Shown: one piece after another, positions 17,621-26,442 of the stretch
Layout of the letters: each line of letters opens with the position of its first letter
Numbering within the stretch: position 1 is the first letter of the stretch
Assembly: GCA_009920915.1 (NCBI GenBank)
Contig: RFZB01000010.1
Span: 1 to 34,680 of the forward strand
DNA: 34,680 nucleotides
Direction of reading: 5' to 3'
Source: Sphingomonadaceae bacterium
Lineage (GTDB): Bacteria; Pseudomonadota; Alphaproteobacteria; Sphingomonadales; Sphingomonadaceae
The notes under the pieces: model-generated
What the model was told of the DNA's origin: nothing
Seen by the model: only the letters and a program-made list of their open reading frames with translations
Database searches by the model: none
Translations under genes and position numbers: made by a program

Positions 17621-18250
17621 ATGGAAAAACTCCTGACCGGAACACTCGGTCGGCGCGAGCTTTTGGCTGGGTCGATCGCAACGGCTGCGTTGACGATACT
17701 CCCCGCGCGGGCGATGGCCGCGCCCACGGATGCACGCTTGCTGGACGTTGCACGTCAGCAATTGGCCCGGATGGACAATTATATCTGGGTCCGCGACGTG
17801 GTTGGGCTGGCCGATTTTTCCATGCCCTCCTCCGAGCCACGCTTTTTCATTGTGAACATGGAATCGGGCGATGTCCGCCGTTATTATGTCACCCATGGTC
17901 GCGGCTCTGACCCCGAACATGATGGCTGGCTAAAGGCCTTTTCCAATGATTATGGCTCTAACGCCACATCGCGCGGGGCCTATCTGACGCGCAATTATTA
18001 TGAGGGAAAGCACGGCCTTTCCATGCGGCTGACCGGGCTAGAGCCTGATAATAACAATGCAGAAACCCGCGCCATTGTGGTCCATGGCGCTGATTATGCG
18101 AACCCCGATCTGATCCGTACCATGGGCAAATTGGGCCGCAGCGAAGGCTGTTTTGCCTTCCCACGGGATAATCTGGTGGAAGTCATTGCCCGCATGGGGC
18201 CGGGCCGGATGATTTTTGCTGATCGGCTGGAAGCCCCCAACGCCGCTTAA
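17621..18250 (+). CDS. Murein L,D-transpeptidase catalytic domain protein (YkuD-related), possible Tat signal
   Basis: Twin-arginine-like GRRELLAGSIATAALTIL; AIVVHGADYAN ... GRSEGCFAFPRDN (SxGC). Confidence 0.82.
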   Translation: MEKLLTGTLGRRELLAGSIATAALTILPARAMAAPTDARLLDVARQQLARMDNYIWVRDVVGLADFSMPSSEPRFFIVNMESGDVRRYYVTHGRGSDPEHDGWLKAFSNDYGSNATSRGAYLTRNYYEGKHGLSMRLTGLEPDNNNAETRAIVVHGADYANPDLIRTMGKLGRSEGCFAFPRDNLVEVIARMGPGRMIFADRLEAPNAA

Positions 18251-18271
18251 ATGGCGGCGCGCCTCCCATCC

Positions 18272-19207
18272 TTAATCGAACAGGCTTGAGACTGAGCTTT
18301 CGTCCGCAATGCGCTTAATTGCCTCACCCAAAAGCGGGGCGATGGTGAGGTGGCGGATCTTTTGCGCGACCTTGGTGGCGTCTGACGCACCAATCGAATC
18401 AGTCACCACCAATTCTAACAGCGCAGACCCTTCAACGCGCGCAACAGCGCCGCCTGACAACACGCCATGCGTGCAATAGGCCACAACATCTTCGGCACCG
18501 GCCGCCTTTAGTGCGGCGGCCGCATTGCACAAAGTGCCCGCCGAATCGACAATATCGTCAATCAAAATGCAAAAGCGGCCTTCGACATCGCCAATGATGT
18601 TCATCACTTCGGATTCACCTGCGCGTTCGCGCCGCTTATCAACAATGGCAAGCGGGGCATTATCCAGCCGCTTGGCCAGTGCACGCGCGCGGACCACGCC
18701 GCCCACATCGGGTGACACAACCATGATATTCCGATCACCAAAGCGCGCGAGAATATCAGCGGACATGACAGGCGCACCAAAAAGATTGTCCGTCGGGATA
18801 TCGAAAAAGCCCTGAATCTGCCCGGCGTGGAGATCCACAGAAAGGACGCGATTGGCGCCTGCCGTGGTGATGAGGTTCGCCACCAGCTTAGCGGAAATCG
18901 GCGTGCGTGGGCCGGGCTTACGATCTTGCCGGGCATAGCCAAAATAGGGCAGCACCGCCGTGATGCGCTTGGCCGAGGCGCGGCGCAGCGCATCACAAAT
19001 GATCAGCAATTCCATCAAATTGTCATTGGCGGGATAGCTGGTCGATTGGATAACGAAGACATCTTCGCCCCGGACATTTTCCTGAATTTCAACGAAAACT
19101 TCTTCATCGGCAAAACGACGCACACTCGCCTTGGTCAGCGGGAGATCGCAATAATCGGCAATTGCCTGTGCCAATTGCGTGTTGGAATTGCCGGTGATGA
19201 GTTTCAT
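18272..19207 (-). CDS. prs: Ribose-phosphate pyrophosphokinase
   Basis: [69 protein letters not shown] ... [19 protein letters not shown]; start trimmed. Confidence 0.97.
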   Translation of the reverse strand: MKLITGNSNTQLAQAIADYCDLPLTKASVRRFADEEVFVEIQENVRGEDVFVIQSTSYPANDNLMELLIICDALRRASAKRITAVLPYFGYARQDRKPGPRTPISAKLVANLITTAGANRVLSVDLHAGQIQGFFDIPTDNLFGAPVMSADILARFGDRNIMVVSPDVGGVVRARALAKRLDNAPLAIVDKRRERAGESEVMNIIGDVEGRFCILIDDIVDSAGTLCNAAAALKAAGAEDVVAYCTHGVLSGGAVARVEGSALLELVVTDSIGASDATKVAQKIRHLTIAPLLGEAIKRIADESSVSSLFD

Positions 19208-19208
19208 G

Positions 19209-19260
19209 AATCGGTCCCCGCCCTGAAAGGATGAAGGCCCCTTAAAGCGCAGGACCGATT
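19209..19260 (-). promoter_or_regulatory. Inverted repeat in the prs 5' leader overlapping the RBS
   Basis: Perfect 9-bp arms AATCGGTCC (19209-19217)/GGACCGATT (19252-19260); in the mRNA the 3' arm lies between the SD-like GGGGA and the AUG. Confidence 0.45.
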
Positions 19261-19384
19261 GGGGAAAGAGGGTTATTCCTTTTGCACCAACCAGGCCGCC
19301 GATATTGGCCTGCCGCCCCTCGGCATCACCTGCTTTTGGACAGCAGTGATTGCGGTTGTGCGCCCGTCCCAATAGAGAGGGCGC

Positions 19385-21049
19385 ATGACCGAGCGTCTCC
19401 ATATTGTTCTTGCCCAGCTAAACCAGCGTGTGGGGGATCTTGTCGGCAATGCCGATGCCATGCTTGCACGGCGGGCAGAGGCGGCGGCGATGGGGGCTGA
19501 TCTTATTGCATTCCCGGAAATGCAGTTGATTGGCTATCCCGCCGAGGACTTGATTGAAAAGCCAGCGCTATGCGAGCGGGCGGCAGAGCAATTGGCGCGC
19601 ATGGCTGCGGCAACGGCCGATGGCGGGCCGGCAATGCTGGTCGGCACGCTCCACAAAGATGACGCAGGCACGCTCTACAACGCCTATGCGCTGCTGGATC
19701 AGGGCAGGGTTGCTGCCCTGCGCCTTAAGCATGAATTGCCCAATTATGGCACCTTTGATGAAAAGCGGTATTTCCGCCCCGGACCTATGCCCGACCCAAT
19801 TTCCTTTCGGGGCGCAAAAATTGGGTTGCCCATTTGCGAAGATGTCTGGTGGCCGCACGTCTGTGCGCATCTAAAGGCGCAGGGTGCTGATTTCTTCATT
19901 GTGCCCAATGGCAGTCCTTACGAAATTGATAAGGATGATTATCGCGCCAGCAAAGTGGCCGGCGCGCGTGTTGCCGAAACGGGTCTGGGCTTTGCCTATT
20001 TAAACCGTGTGGGGGGGCAAGATGAGCTGGTTTTTGACGGCGCGTCGTTCGTCCTTAATCCCGATGGCCGTCTGGTCCACCAACTGGCGGATTGGGAAGA
20101 AGATCTGCGCCTGACGATTTGGGAAAAGGGGTCAGCAGGCTGGCACTGTCTGCCCGGTCAGATCACCCCGTTAGAGGCCAATCCCGGCGATGTCTGGCAC
20201 GCCATGATGATTGGCCTGCGCGATTATGTGAACCGCAATGGCTTTCCCGGCGTGGTGCTGGGGATGTCCGGCGGGATTGATAGCGCAATTTGCGCGGCGA
20301 TTGCCGTGGATGCGCTGGGCGCGGATCGGGTCTGGTGTGTGATGCTGCCCAGCCAATATACCAGCAGCGAAAGTCTGGAAGACGCGAGCGAAGCAGCGCG
20401 GATGCTGGGTTGCCGCATTGATACCGTGCCGATTGCGCCAGCCGTTGACGCTTATGGGGCAATGCTTGGGGACTTATTTGCGGATAAGCCTGTGGATATT
20501 ACGGAGGAAAACCTCCAGTCGCGCATTCGCGGCGTGACGCTGATGGCGCTGTCGAACAAATTTGGCCATATGCTGATGACCACGGGCAATAAGAGCGAAA
20601 TGTCAGTCGGCTATGCAACCATTTATGGCGATATGGCTGGCGGATATAACCCGATTAAAGACGCGTATAAGATGACCGTCTTTACCCTTGCCCGCTGGCG
20701 CAATGCCCACAAGCCGCGATTGGGCCTAGGCCCCGACGGCCCGGTGATGCCGGAGCGGATCATTACTAAGCCGCCCAGCGCCGAACTGCGCCCTGACCAG
20801 AAAGATTCAGATTCGCTGCCCGATTATCCCATCCTTGATGCGATCCTTGCCGCGCTGGTCGAAGAGGAAGCCTCGGTGGATGAGATTGCCGCCCGCGGAT
20901 TTGACCGCGCGGTTGTTGCGCGCATTGAACGGCTGCTCAACTTGGCCGAATATAAGCGCCGCCAAGCCCCGCCGGGTGTAAAGCTGGGCAAACGCAACTT
21001 TGGCCGCGACCGCCGCTATCCTATTACCAACGCCTTTAGAACGGCTTAG
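19385..21049 (+). CDS. nadE: Glutamine-dependent NAD+ synthase
   Basis: N-terminal nitrilase domain ([19 protein letters not shown] ... [11 protein letters not shown]) and NAD synthase domain ([49 protein letters not shown]). Confidence 0.95.
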   Translation: MTERLHIVLAQLNQRVGDLVGNADAMLARRAEAAAMGADLIAFPEMQLIGYPAEDLIEKPALCERAAEQLARMAAATADGGPAMLVGTLHKDDAGTLYNAYALLDQGRVAALRLKHELPNYGTFDEKRYFRPGPMPDPISFRGAKIGLPICEDVWWPHVCAHLKAQGADFFIVPNGSPYEIDKDDYRASKVAGARVAETGLGFAYLNRVGGQDELVFDGASFVLNPDGRLVHQLADWEEDLRLTIWEKGSAGWHCLPGQITPLEANPGDVWHAMMIGLRDYVNRNGFPGVVLGMSGGIDSAICAAIAVDALGADRVWCVMLPSQYTSSESLEDASEAARMLGCRIDTVPIAPAVDAYGAMLGDLFADKPVDITEENLQSRIRGVTLMALSNKFGHMLMTTGNKSEMSVGYATIYGDMAGGYNPIKDAYKMTVFTLARWRNAHKPRLGLGPDGPVMPERIITKPPSAELRPDQKDSDSLPDYPILDAILAALVEEEASVDEIAARGFDRAVVARIERLLNLAEYKRRQAPPGVKLGKRNFGRDRRYPITNAFRTA

Positions 21050-21055
21050 ATTTTC

Positions 21056-22369
21056 ATGACCATTATCACTCGCTTCGCGCCCTCCCCCACGGGCAATCTG
21101 CACATTGGCAATGTCCGCACGGCACTCCACAATTGGCTGTGGGCCAAAAAACATGGTGGCCAGTTTTTGCTGCGCATTGACGACACGGACCTCGAACGAT
21201 CCCGCGAAGAATATGTTGATGGGCTGCAGGCTGATCTGCGCTGGCTGGGCCTCCATTGGGATGGCATGGCGCGCCAATCCGCGCGCTTCGCACTCTATGA
21301 GGCGCGCTTTGAAGAGCTGAAGGCCAAGGGCCGCGTCTATGCCTGTTATGAAACGCCCGAAGAGCTGGAACTGCGCCGTAAGGTTCTGTTGGGTCGGGGC
21401 TTGCCGCCCGTTTATGAGCGCAAAGATGCCGATGCCCCGGTGCCTGAGGGTCGCACCCCGCATTGGCGGTTCAAGCTGGATCATGACACGCCCATTCGTT
21501 GGACTGATATGATCCGGGGTGAGCAACAATTTGATCCCAAATTGCTGTCAGACCCCGTCATCCGCCGGGCCGATGGCAGCTGGCTCTATATGCTGCCATC
21601 TGCCATTGATGATATTGATATGGGCGTGACGCACGTTGTGCGCGGCGAAGACCATGTGACCAATACAGCCACGCAAATTCAGATGTTTGACGCGATGGGG
21701 GCCGCTGCCCCCCAATTTGCGCACGAAGCCCTGCTGACGGGCAGTGAAGGCAAGTTATCCAAACGGCTCGGCTCCCTCGGCATGGCCGAACTGCGCGATC
21801 AGGGCATTGAGCCGATGGCGATCCTGTCGCTGCTCGCGCGGCTGGGCACCAGCCAGCCCGTTGAGCCTGTCACAGATCCCGCCCCGTTAATTGCTGGCAT
21901 TGATTTTGGCCATTTTGGCCGCGCCCCCGCCCGATTTGACGAGGCGGAACTGACGCAGCTCAATGCCAAGATTTTGCACCAGACGGACTTTGCCGCAGTT
22001 GCCGATCGCCTGCCGCCAGCCATGGATGAAGCCGGGTGGATTGCCATTCGGCCCAATATTGAAAAGCTGGCCGATGCGGAAAGCTGGTGGTTGGTGGCCA
22101 CGGGCGATGTTGTGGCCAGCGTGGCCGCTGAAGATCAAGACTATCTGCAGACGGCCATTGCCGTGGCGCAAAAGATCGACTGGTCAGACGATCCTTGGCA
22201 CGGCCTGACAAATGCGCTGAAGGACGAAACTGGGCGAAAGGGCAAGCCGCTCTTCCTGCCGCTGCGCCAAGCCTTAACAGGGCAAGACCATGGGCCAGAT
22301 ATGAAAGCGCTGCTCCCCATTATTGGGAAGGACCGCGCCTTGGCGCGACTGGAAGCTGCCCGCCGCTAA
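21056..22369 (+). CDS. gltX: Glutamate--tRNA ligase
   Basis: TRFAPSPTGNLHIGNVRTALHNWLWAKKHGGQFLLRIDDTD; GKLSKRLG (KMSKS-like). Confidence 0.94.
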   Translation: MTIITRFAPSPTGNLHIGNVRTALHNWLWAKKHGGQFLLRIDDTDLERSREEYVDGLQADLRWLGLHWDGMARQSARFALYEARFEELKAKGRVYACYETPEELELRRKVLLGRGLPPVYERKDADAPVPEGRTPHWRFKLDHDTPIRWTDMIRGEQQFDPKLLSDPVIRRADGSWLYMLPSAIDDIDMGVTHVVRGEDHVTNTATQIQMFDAMGAAAPQFAHEALLTGSEGKLSKRLGSLGMAELRDQGIEPMAILSLLARLGTSQPVEPVTDPAPLIAGIDFGHFGRAPARFDEAELTQLNAKILHQTDFAAVADRLPPAMDEAGWIAIRPNIEKLADAESWWLVATGDVVASVAAEDQDYLQTAIAVAQKIDWSDDPWHGLTNALKDETGRKGKPLFLPLRQALTGQDHGPDMKALLPIIGKDRALARLEAARR

Positions 22370-22437
22370 ATGGGGGCGGCATTGGCGCGCGCCCGGCTGG
22401 GCTAGCGCATTTGAGATCAAAGGCCTATCTTATCGCC

Positions 22438-22788
22438 ATGCGCGTTTTCCCTCGTCCTGTCAGTCCCAAAGCCGCATGGCGTGATCTCATCGCCTATTTG
22501 CGGTCACGCCAGCGCCATAAAATTGGGCTGGCGCTGTTATCTATTTGCATTCCCTTATTCTTCATCGCGCTATTTTATATTGATCAGGTGCCGATGGAAT
22601 ATCGCCCGCCCAAGATCATTTATGTCGAAAAGCTGGACCCCAAGCGCAGCGATGCCGACATCATTGCCCAACAAAAAATCGACAAGAAAAAGCGCGATGC
22701 CGAAGAGGCGGAGCGCCAGCGCATTTTGGAAGAAAACCGCCGTCCATTTAAAGAAATGGACAAGAAGCTGGATGAATGGGGCCTGTGA
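22438..22788 (+). CDS. Small single-TM protein of unknown function
   Basis: MRVFPRPVSPKAAWRDLIAYLRSRQRHKIGLALLSICIPLFFIALFYIDQVPMEYRPPKIIYVEKLDPKRSDADIIAQQKIDKKKRDAEEAERQRILEENRRPFKEMDKKLDEWGL; translationally coupled to ribD. Confidence 0.75.
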   Translation: MRVFPRPVSPKAAWRDLIAYLRSRQRHKIGLALLSICIPLFFIALFYIDQVPMEYRPPKIIYVEKLDPKRSDADIIAQQKIDKKKRDAEEAERQRILEENRRPFKEMDKKLDEWGL

Positions 22789-23756
22789 CAGGCGCAGCGG
22801 ACCGACGCTATATGGCCGCGGCCCTTGCGCTGTCTGAACGAGGCCGGGCGCAGACGGGCACCAACCCCAATGTCGGCTGCCTGATTGTCCGCGATGGGCG
22901 CAGTGTTGGACGGGGCTGGACCCAAGCGGGCGGGCGGCCCCATGCTGAGGCAATGGCGCTGGCGCAAGCCGGGGACGCCGCACAAGGCGCCACAGCCTAT
23001 GTAACGCTGGAACCATGCGCGCATCAAAGCCCACGCGGGCCAACATGTGCAGAGAGCCTGATTGCCGCAGGCCTTGCGCGCGTCGTGATTGCCCTGACGG
23101 ATCCTGACCCGCGCACCCATGGCGCCGGCATTGCGCGCCTGCAGGCAGCGGGCCTGCACGTTGAAACAGGACTGGAGGCCGAGGCGGCACGGCGGGCAAT
23201 GGCTGGCTGGCTGATGCAGCAGCAGCACGGCCGGCCGCTGGTGACACTAAAGCTCGCCACCTCGCTTGACGGCTGCATCGCGCGGGAAAATGGCGAGAGC
23301 AAATGGATTACTGGCGATGCCGCACGGGCGCACAGCCATTTAGAGCGATCTCGCCAGACCCTGATTTTGGTGGGGCGCGGCACGCTGCACGCAGATTCCC
23401 CGCGTCTGGATGTGCGGCTGGCCGGGCTAGAGGCCCGTTCGCCCGCCCGTGCGGTGCTGACGCGCGGCAGCGCCCCGCAAGGCTGGCAGGCCCTGAACGC
23501 GCCCGAGCAGATTATGGCTCTGACAGGCGTCCAATATCTGATGGTCGAAGGCGGGGCAGAAACGGCTGCTGCCTTTTTGAAAGCCGGGCTGGTGGATCGG
23601 CTGCTTCTGTATCGTGCGCCGATTTTAATTGGGCGGGGCAAAGCGTGTCTTGCCGATATCGGGCTGGGCCAGCTGGGCGATGCCCATGGCCAATGGCGGC
23701 AGATTGACAGCCGCCCGCTTGGCAAGGACCAGTTTGAGCTTTACGAGCGAGCCTGA
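22785..23756 (+). CDS. ribD: Bifunctional diaminohydroxyphosphoribosylaminopyrimidine deaminase/reductase
   Basis: DRRYMAAALALSERGRAQTGTNPNVGCLIV, HAEAMAL, EPCAHQSPRGPTCAESL, LKLATSLDGCIA; GTG start overlapping the preceding TGA (alternative ATG 22776). Confidence 0.92.
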   Translation: MTGAADRRYMAAALALSERGRAQTGTNPNVGCLIVRDGRSVGRGWTQAGGRPHAEAMALAQAGDAAQGATAYVTLEPCAHQSPRGPTCAESLIAAGLARVVIALTDPDPRTHGAGIARLQAAGLHVETGLEAEAARRAMAGWLMQQQHGRPLVTLKLATSLDGCIARENGESKWITGDAARAHSHLERSRQTLILVGRGTLHADSPRLDVRLAGLEARSPARAVLTRGSAPQGWQALNAPEQIMALTGVQYLMVEGGAETAAAFLKAGLVDRLLLYRAPILIGRGKACLADIGLGQLGDAHGQWRQIDSRPLGKDQFELYERA

Positions 23757-23769
23757 AAAGAGGCGCATC

Positions 23770-24390
23770 ATGTTTACCGGCATCATCACAGATATTGGCA
23801 CAATCACCAAGGTGGAGCAGCGCGGCGATCTGCGGCTGGTCATCCGCTGTGGCTATGACATGGCTGGGGTTGATTTGGGAGCGTCAATTGCGTGTTCGGG
23901 CGTCTGCCTGACTGTGGTCGATAAGGGCACCGATTGGTTTGCCATTGATGCCTCTGCTGAAACCATTTCCAAAACAGCCTCGGGCATGTGGGCCGAAGGC
24001 CGCCGGCTTAATTTGGAACGCGCGCTGAAAATTGGTGATGAACTGGGCGGCCATATTGTGACCGGCCATGTCGATGGCATTGGCACGGTGACAGCGATAA
24101 CGCCCGAAGGCGATTCACACCGTGTGATGATCACCATTGGCGCCGGCATTGCACCTTTCATTGCCGCCAAAGGGTCCGTCACGGTCGATGGCGTGTCGCT
24201 GACGGTCAACAGCGTTGCGGACAATGCCGATGGCAGTGCGGCCTTTGGCCTCAATATCATTCCGCATACATGGTCAGTAACGGCCTTGGGTGACCTTGCA
24301 ACGGGCCAAGCGGTCAATATCGAGATTGACGTGCTCGCGCGGTATTTGGCGCGAATGCAAGAGCGGCTCAGCACGCCCCCGCACAGCTAA
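23770..24390 (+). CDS. ribE: Riboflavin synthase
   Basis: MFTGIITDIGTI ... GASIACSGVCLTVVDKG ... GGHIVTGHVDGIG ... KGSVTVDGVSLTVN. Confidence 0.95.
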   Translation: MFTGIITDIGTITKVEQRGDLRLVIRCGYDMAGVDLGASIACSGVCLTVVDKGTDWFAIDASAETISKTASGMWAEGRRLNLERALKIGDELGGHIVTGHVDGIGTVTAITPEGDSHRVMITIGAGIAPFIAAKGSVTVDGVSLTVNSVADNADGSAAFGLNIIPHTWSVTALGDLATGQAVNIEIDVLARYLARMQERLSTPPHS

Positions 24391-24839
24391 GGTTGCGGCG
24401 CGGCCACCAGCGTTTGAAAGGTAAAGGCCTCAGCCGTCGGGCCGTGCTCGGCCAGATGGGCAATTTTGCCCATACCTTCTGCCAGCGTTGGAATATGGCC
24501 CACAGGCACCCACCAGAGCGCCATGAACACGTCCATTTTATCGAACCAATCCCGCCGCCGCCGCATGACGGCCAGATGGTCTGGCTGTTCATAGACAAAG
24601 GCGCGCAAGGCCGCCACATCTGTCCAGACGGACATGTTGGCAATAAGGTTTGGGTCCGCCGCGTCGGGCACAAGGTCCGTCGCGTCGCCACCCGCGCCAA
24701 CCAGCCGCCAGACAAAGCCGGGGGCGGCATCGGCCATGGCATTGACATGATCCAGAGCGGCCATGAAATCGGCATTGGCGGGATCATCCTGCGGCGCGAT
24801 GAAGCGCGCGACATTGATCTGCGCCAAATGCCACGGCAT
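24387..24839 (-). CDS. DUF3291 domain-containing protein
   Basis: MPWHLAQINVARFIAPQDDPANADFMAALDHVNAMADAAPGFVWRL ... NMSVWTDVAALRAFVY ... WWVPVGHIPTLAEG. Confidence 0.85.
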   Translation of the reverse strand: MPWHLAQINVARFIAPQDDPANADFMAALDHVNAMADAAPGFVWRLVGAGGDATDLVPDAADPNLIANMSVWTDVAALRAFVYEQPDHLAVMRRRRDWFDKMDVFMALWWVPVGHIPTLAEGMGKIAHLAEHGPTAEAFTFQTLVAAPQP

Positions 24840-26419
24840 TAGGCCAGCGCCTCGGCAATTAGTTTGCGACTGTTTTCAATACCATAAAGCGCAATGAAGC
24901 TGCCCATGCGCGGCCCCGCGCTAGACCCAAGCAAGGTCTCATAGAGGGCCTTGAACCAATCGCGCAGATTTTCAAATCCGCCGGTTTTGCCAATTTCATA
25001 GACGATATTCTGAATGTCTTCCGCGCCCGTATCAGGGGCGAGGCCCGCCAGTTCGGCATCCAGCCGCTGGAGGGCTGCGACTTCGACACCCTCTGGCTTG
25101 CGGCGCTTCAGCGTTGGGGCAATGAAATCACGATTATAGGCGAGCGCCAAATTGATCAGGTTCGCCAGTTCGGGGTGCGTCGCGGCACTCGCATCGGGCA
25201 CATAATTGGTAAGATACGCCCAGACTTGCGGTGCAGTTGCGTGTTCACCCATTACGCCCACCAAGTTGAGCAAAAGCCCAAAGCTGACCGGCGACACATC
25301 GGCAGGCACTTGGCCATTATGAATATGGTGCACCGGGTTGCCGAGCTGCTGCTCCACAGCCTGCCCCGCATAATTGCCGCGGAACTGGAAATATTCATCC
25401 ACCGCCCGTGGGATGACGCCCATATGCAGCTGCTTTGCGCTTTTGGGCTCACGATAGGCGTAGAAGGCGAGGCTTTCCTGCGTGCCATAGGCCAGCCATT
25501 GTTCAAGGCTGAGGCCATTGCCCTTGGACTTGGAGATTTTCTCTCCCTTTTCATCCAGGAACATTTCGTAGATCAGCCCTTCCGGCTTCCGGCCGCCCAG
25601 CACTTGGGCGATTTTGCCGGATTGAATGCCGCTATCGATCAGATCCTTGCCATACATTTCATAATCGACGCCAAGCGCCACCCAGCGCATTGCCCAATCG
25701 ACCTTCCATTGCAGCTTTGCCTTGCCGCCGAGAACCGATTGGGTGACCATTTCCCCCTCATCCTCAAAGCGGACAAGGCCGGCCTCTGCATCGACAACCT
25801 CAACGGGGACTTGGAGGACAATGCCGGACTTTTCGCTGATCGGGAGGATCGGCGAATAGGTGGCGGCACGTTCCTTGCGGAGCGTAGGCAGCATGATGTC
25901 GAGGATCGCCTGATTGCAGCGCAGGACATTTTTCAGCGCCGCATCAAAATGGCCACCTTCATAGCGCGTGGTGGACGAGATAAAATCATAGTCAAAGCCA
26001 AAGCGATCGAGGAATTCGCGCAGCATGGCATTGTTGTGATGCGCAAAGCTTTCAAACTTCTCAAACGGATCAGGAATGCGCGACAAAGGCTTGCCCAAAT
26101 GTTCGGCCAACATCGCCTGATTGGGCACATTGTCAGGCACTTTGCGCAGGCCATCCATATCATCGGAAAAGGCAATGAGCTGCGTTGGCATATCCGTCAG
26201 CGCTTCGAAGGCGCGGCGGACCATGGTTGTGCGCAGCACTTCGTTAAAGGTGCCAATATGCGGCAGGCCTGACGGGCCATAACCCGTTTCAAAAATCACC
26301 GGGCCATTGGCCTTGGGCGTGGCATAACGTTTCAGCACCTTGCGCGCCTCTTCAAAGGGCCAAGCCTTGGAAACCATCGCTGCGTCGCGCAAATTGCTCA
26401 CCGTCAGTTGCTCTTTCAT
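24839..26419 (-). CDS. lysS: Lysine--tRNA ligase, class I
   Basis: VIFETGYGPSGLPHIGTFNEVLRTTMVRRAF (HIGH region), GEKISKSKGNGLSLEQWLAYG (KMSKS region). Confidence 0.95.
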   Translation of the reverse strand: MKEQLTVSNLRDAAMVSKAWPFEEARKVLKRYATPKANGPVIFETGYGPSGLPHIGTFNEVLRTTMVRRAFEALTDMPTQLIAFSDDMDGLRKVPDNVPNQAMLAEHLGKPLSRIPDPFEKFESFAHHNNAMLREFLDRFGFDYDFISSTTRYEGGHFDAALKNVLRCNQAILDIMLPTLRKERAATYSPILPISEKSGIVLQVPVEVVDAEAGLVRFEDEGEMVTQSVLGGKAKLQWKVDWAMRWVALGVDYEMYGKDLIDSGIQSGKIAQVLGGRKPEGLIYEMFLDEKGEKISKSKGNGLSLEQWLAYGTQESLAFYAYREPKSAKQLHMGVIPRAVDEYFQFRGNYAGQAVEQQLGNPVHHIHNGQVPADVSPVSFGLLLNLVGVMGEHATAPQVWAYLTNYVPDASAATHPELANLINLALAYNRDFIAPTLKRRKPEGVEVAALQRLDAELAGLAPDTGAEDIQNIVYEIGKTGGFENLRDWFKALYETLLGSSAGPRMGSFIALYGIENSRKLIAEALA

Positions 26420-26442
26420 CTCTGTTGGGCCAATTCGGGCCT

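Noticed and set aside
18241-18259. CGCCGC-TTAAATG-GCGGCG hairpin between convergent L,D-transpeptidase and prs genes, considered as a bidirectional terminator
   Set aside because: Only 6 bp and no U tract on either strand; includes the stop codon of the transpeptidase gene.
20807-21529. 240-aa minus-strand ORF spanning the nadE-gltX junction
   Set aside because: Antisense to two solid genes with no family resemblance.
25175-26272. 365-aa plus-strand ORF antisense to lysS
   Set aside because: Entirely within a confidently identified lysS gene; no domain-like motifs; high-GC shadow ORF.
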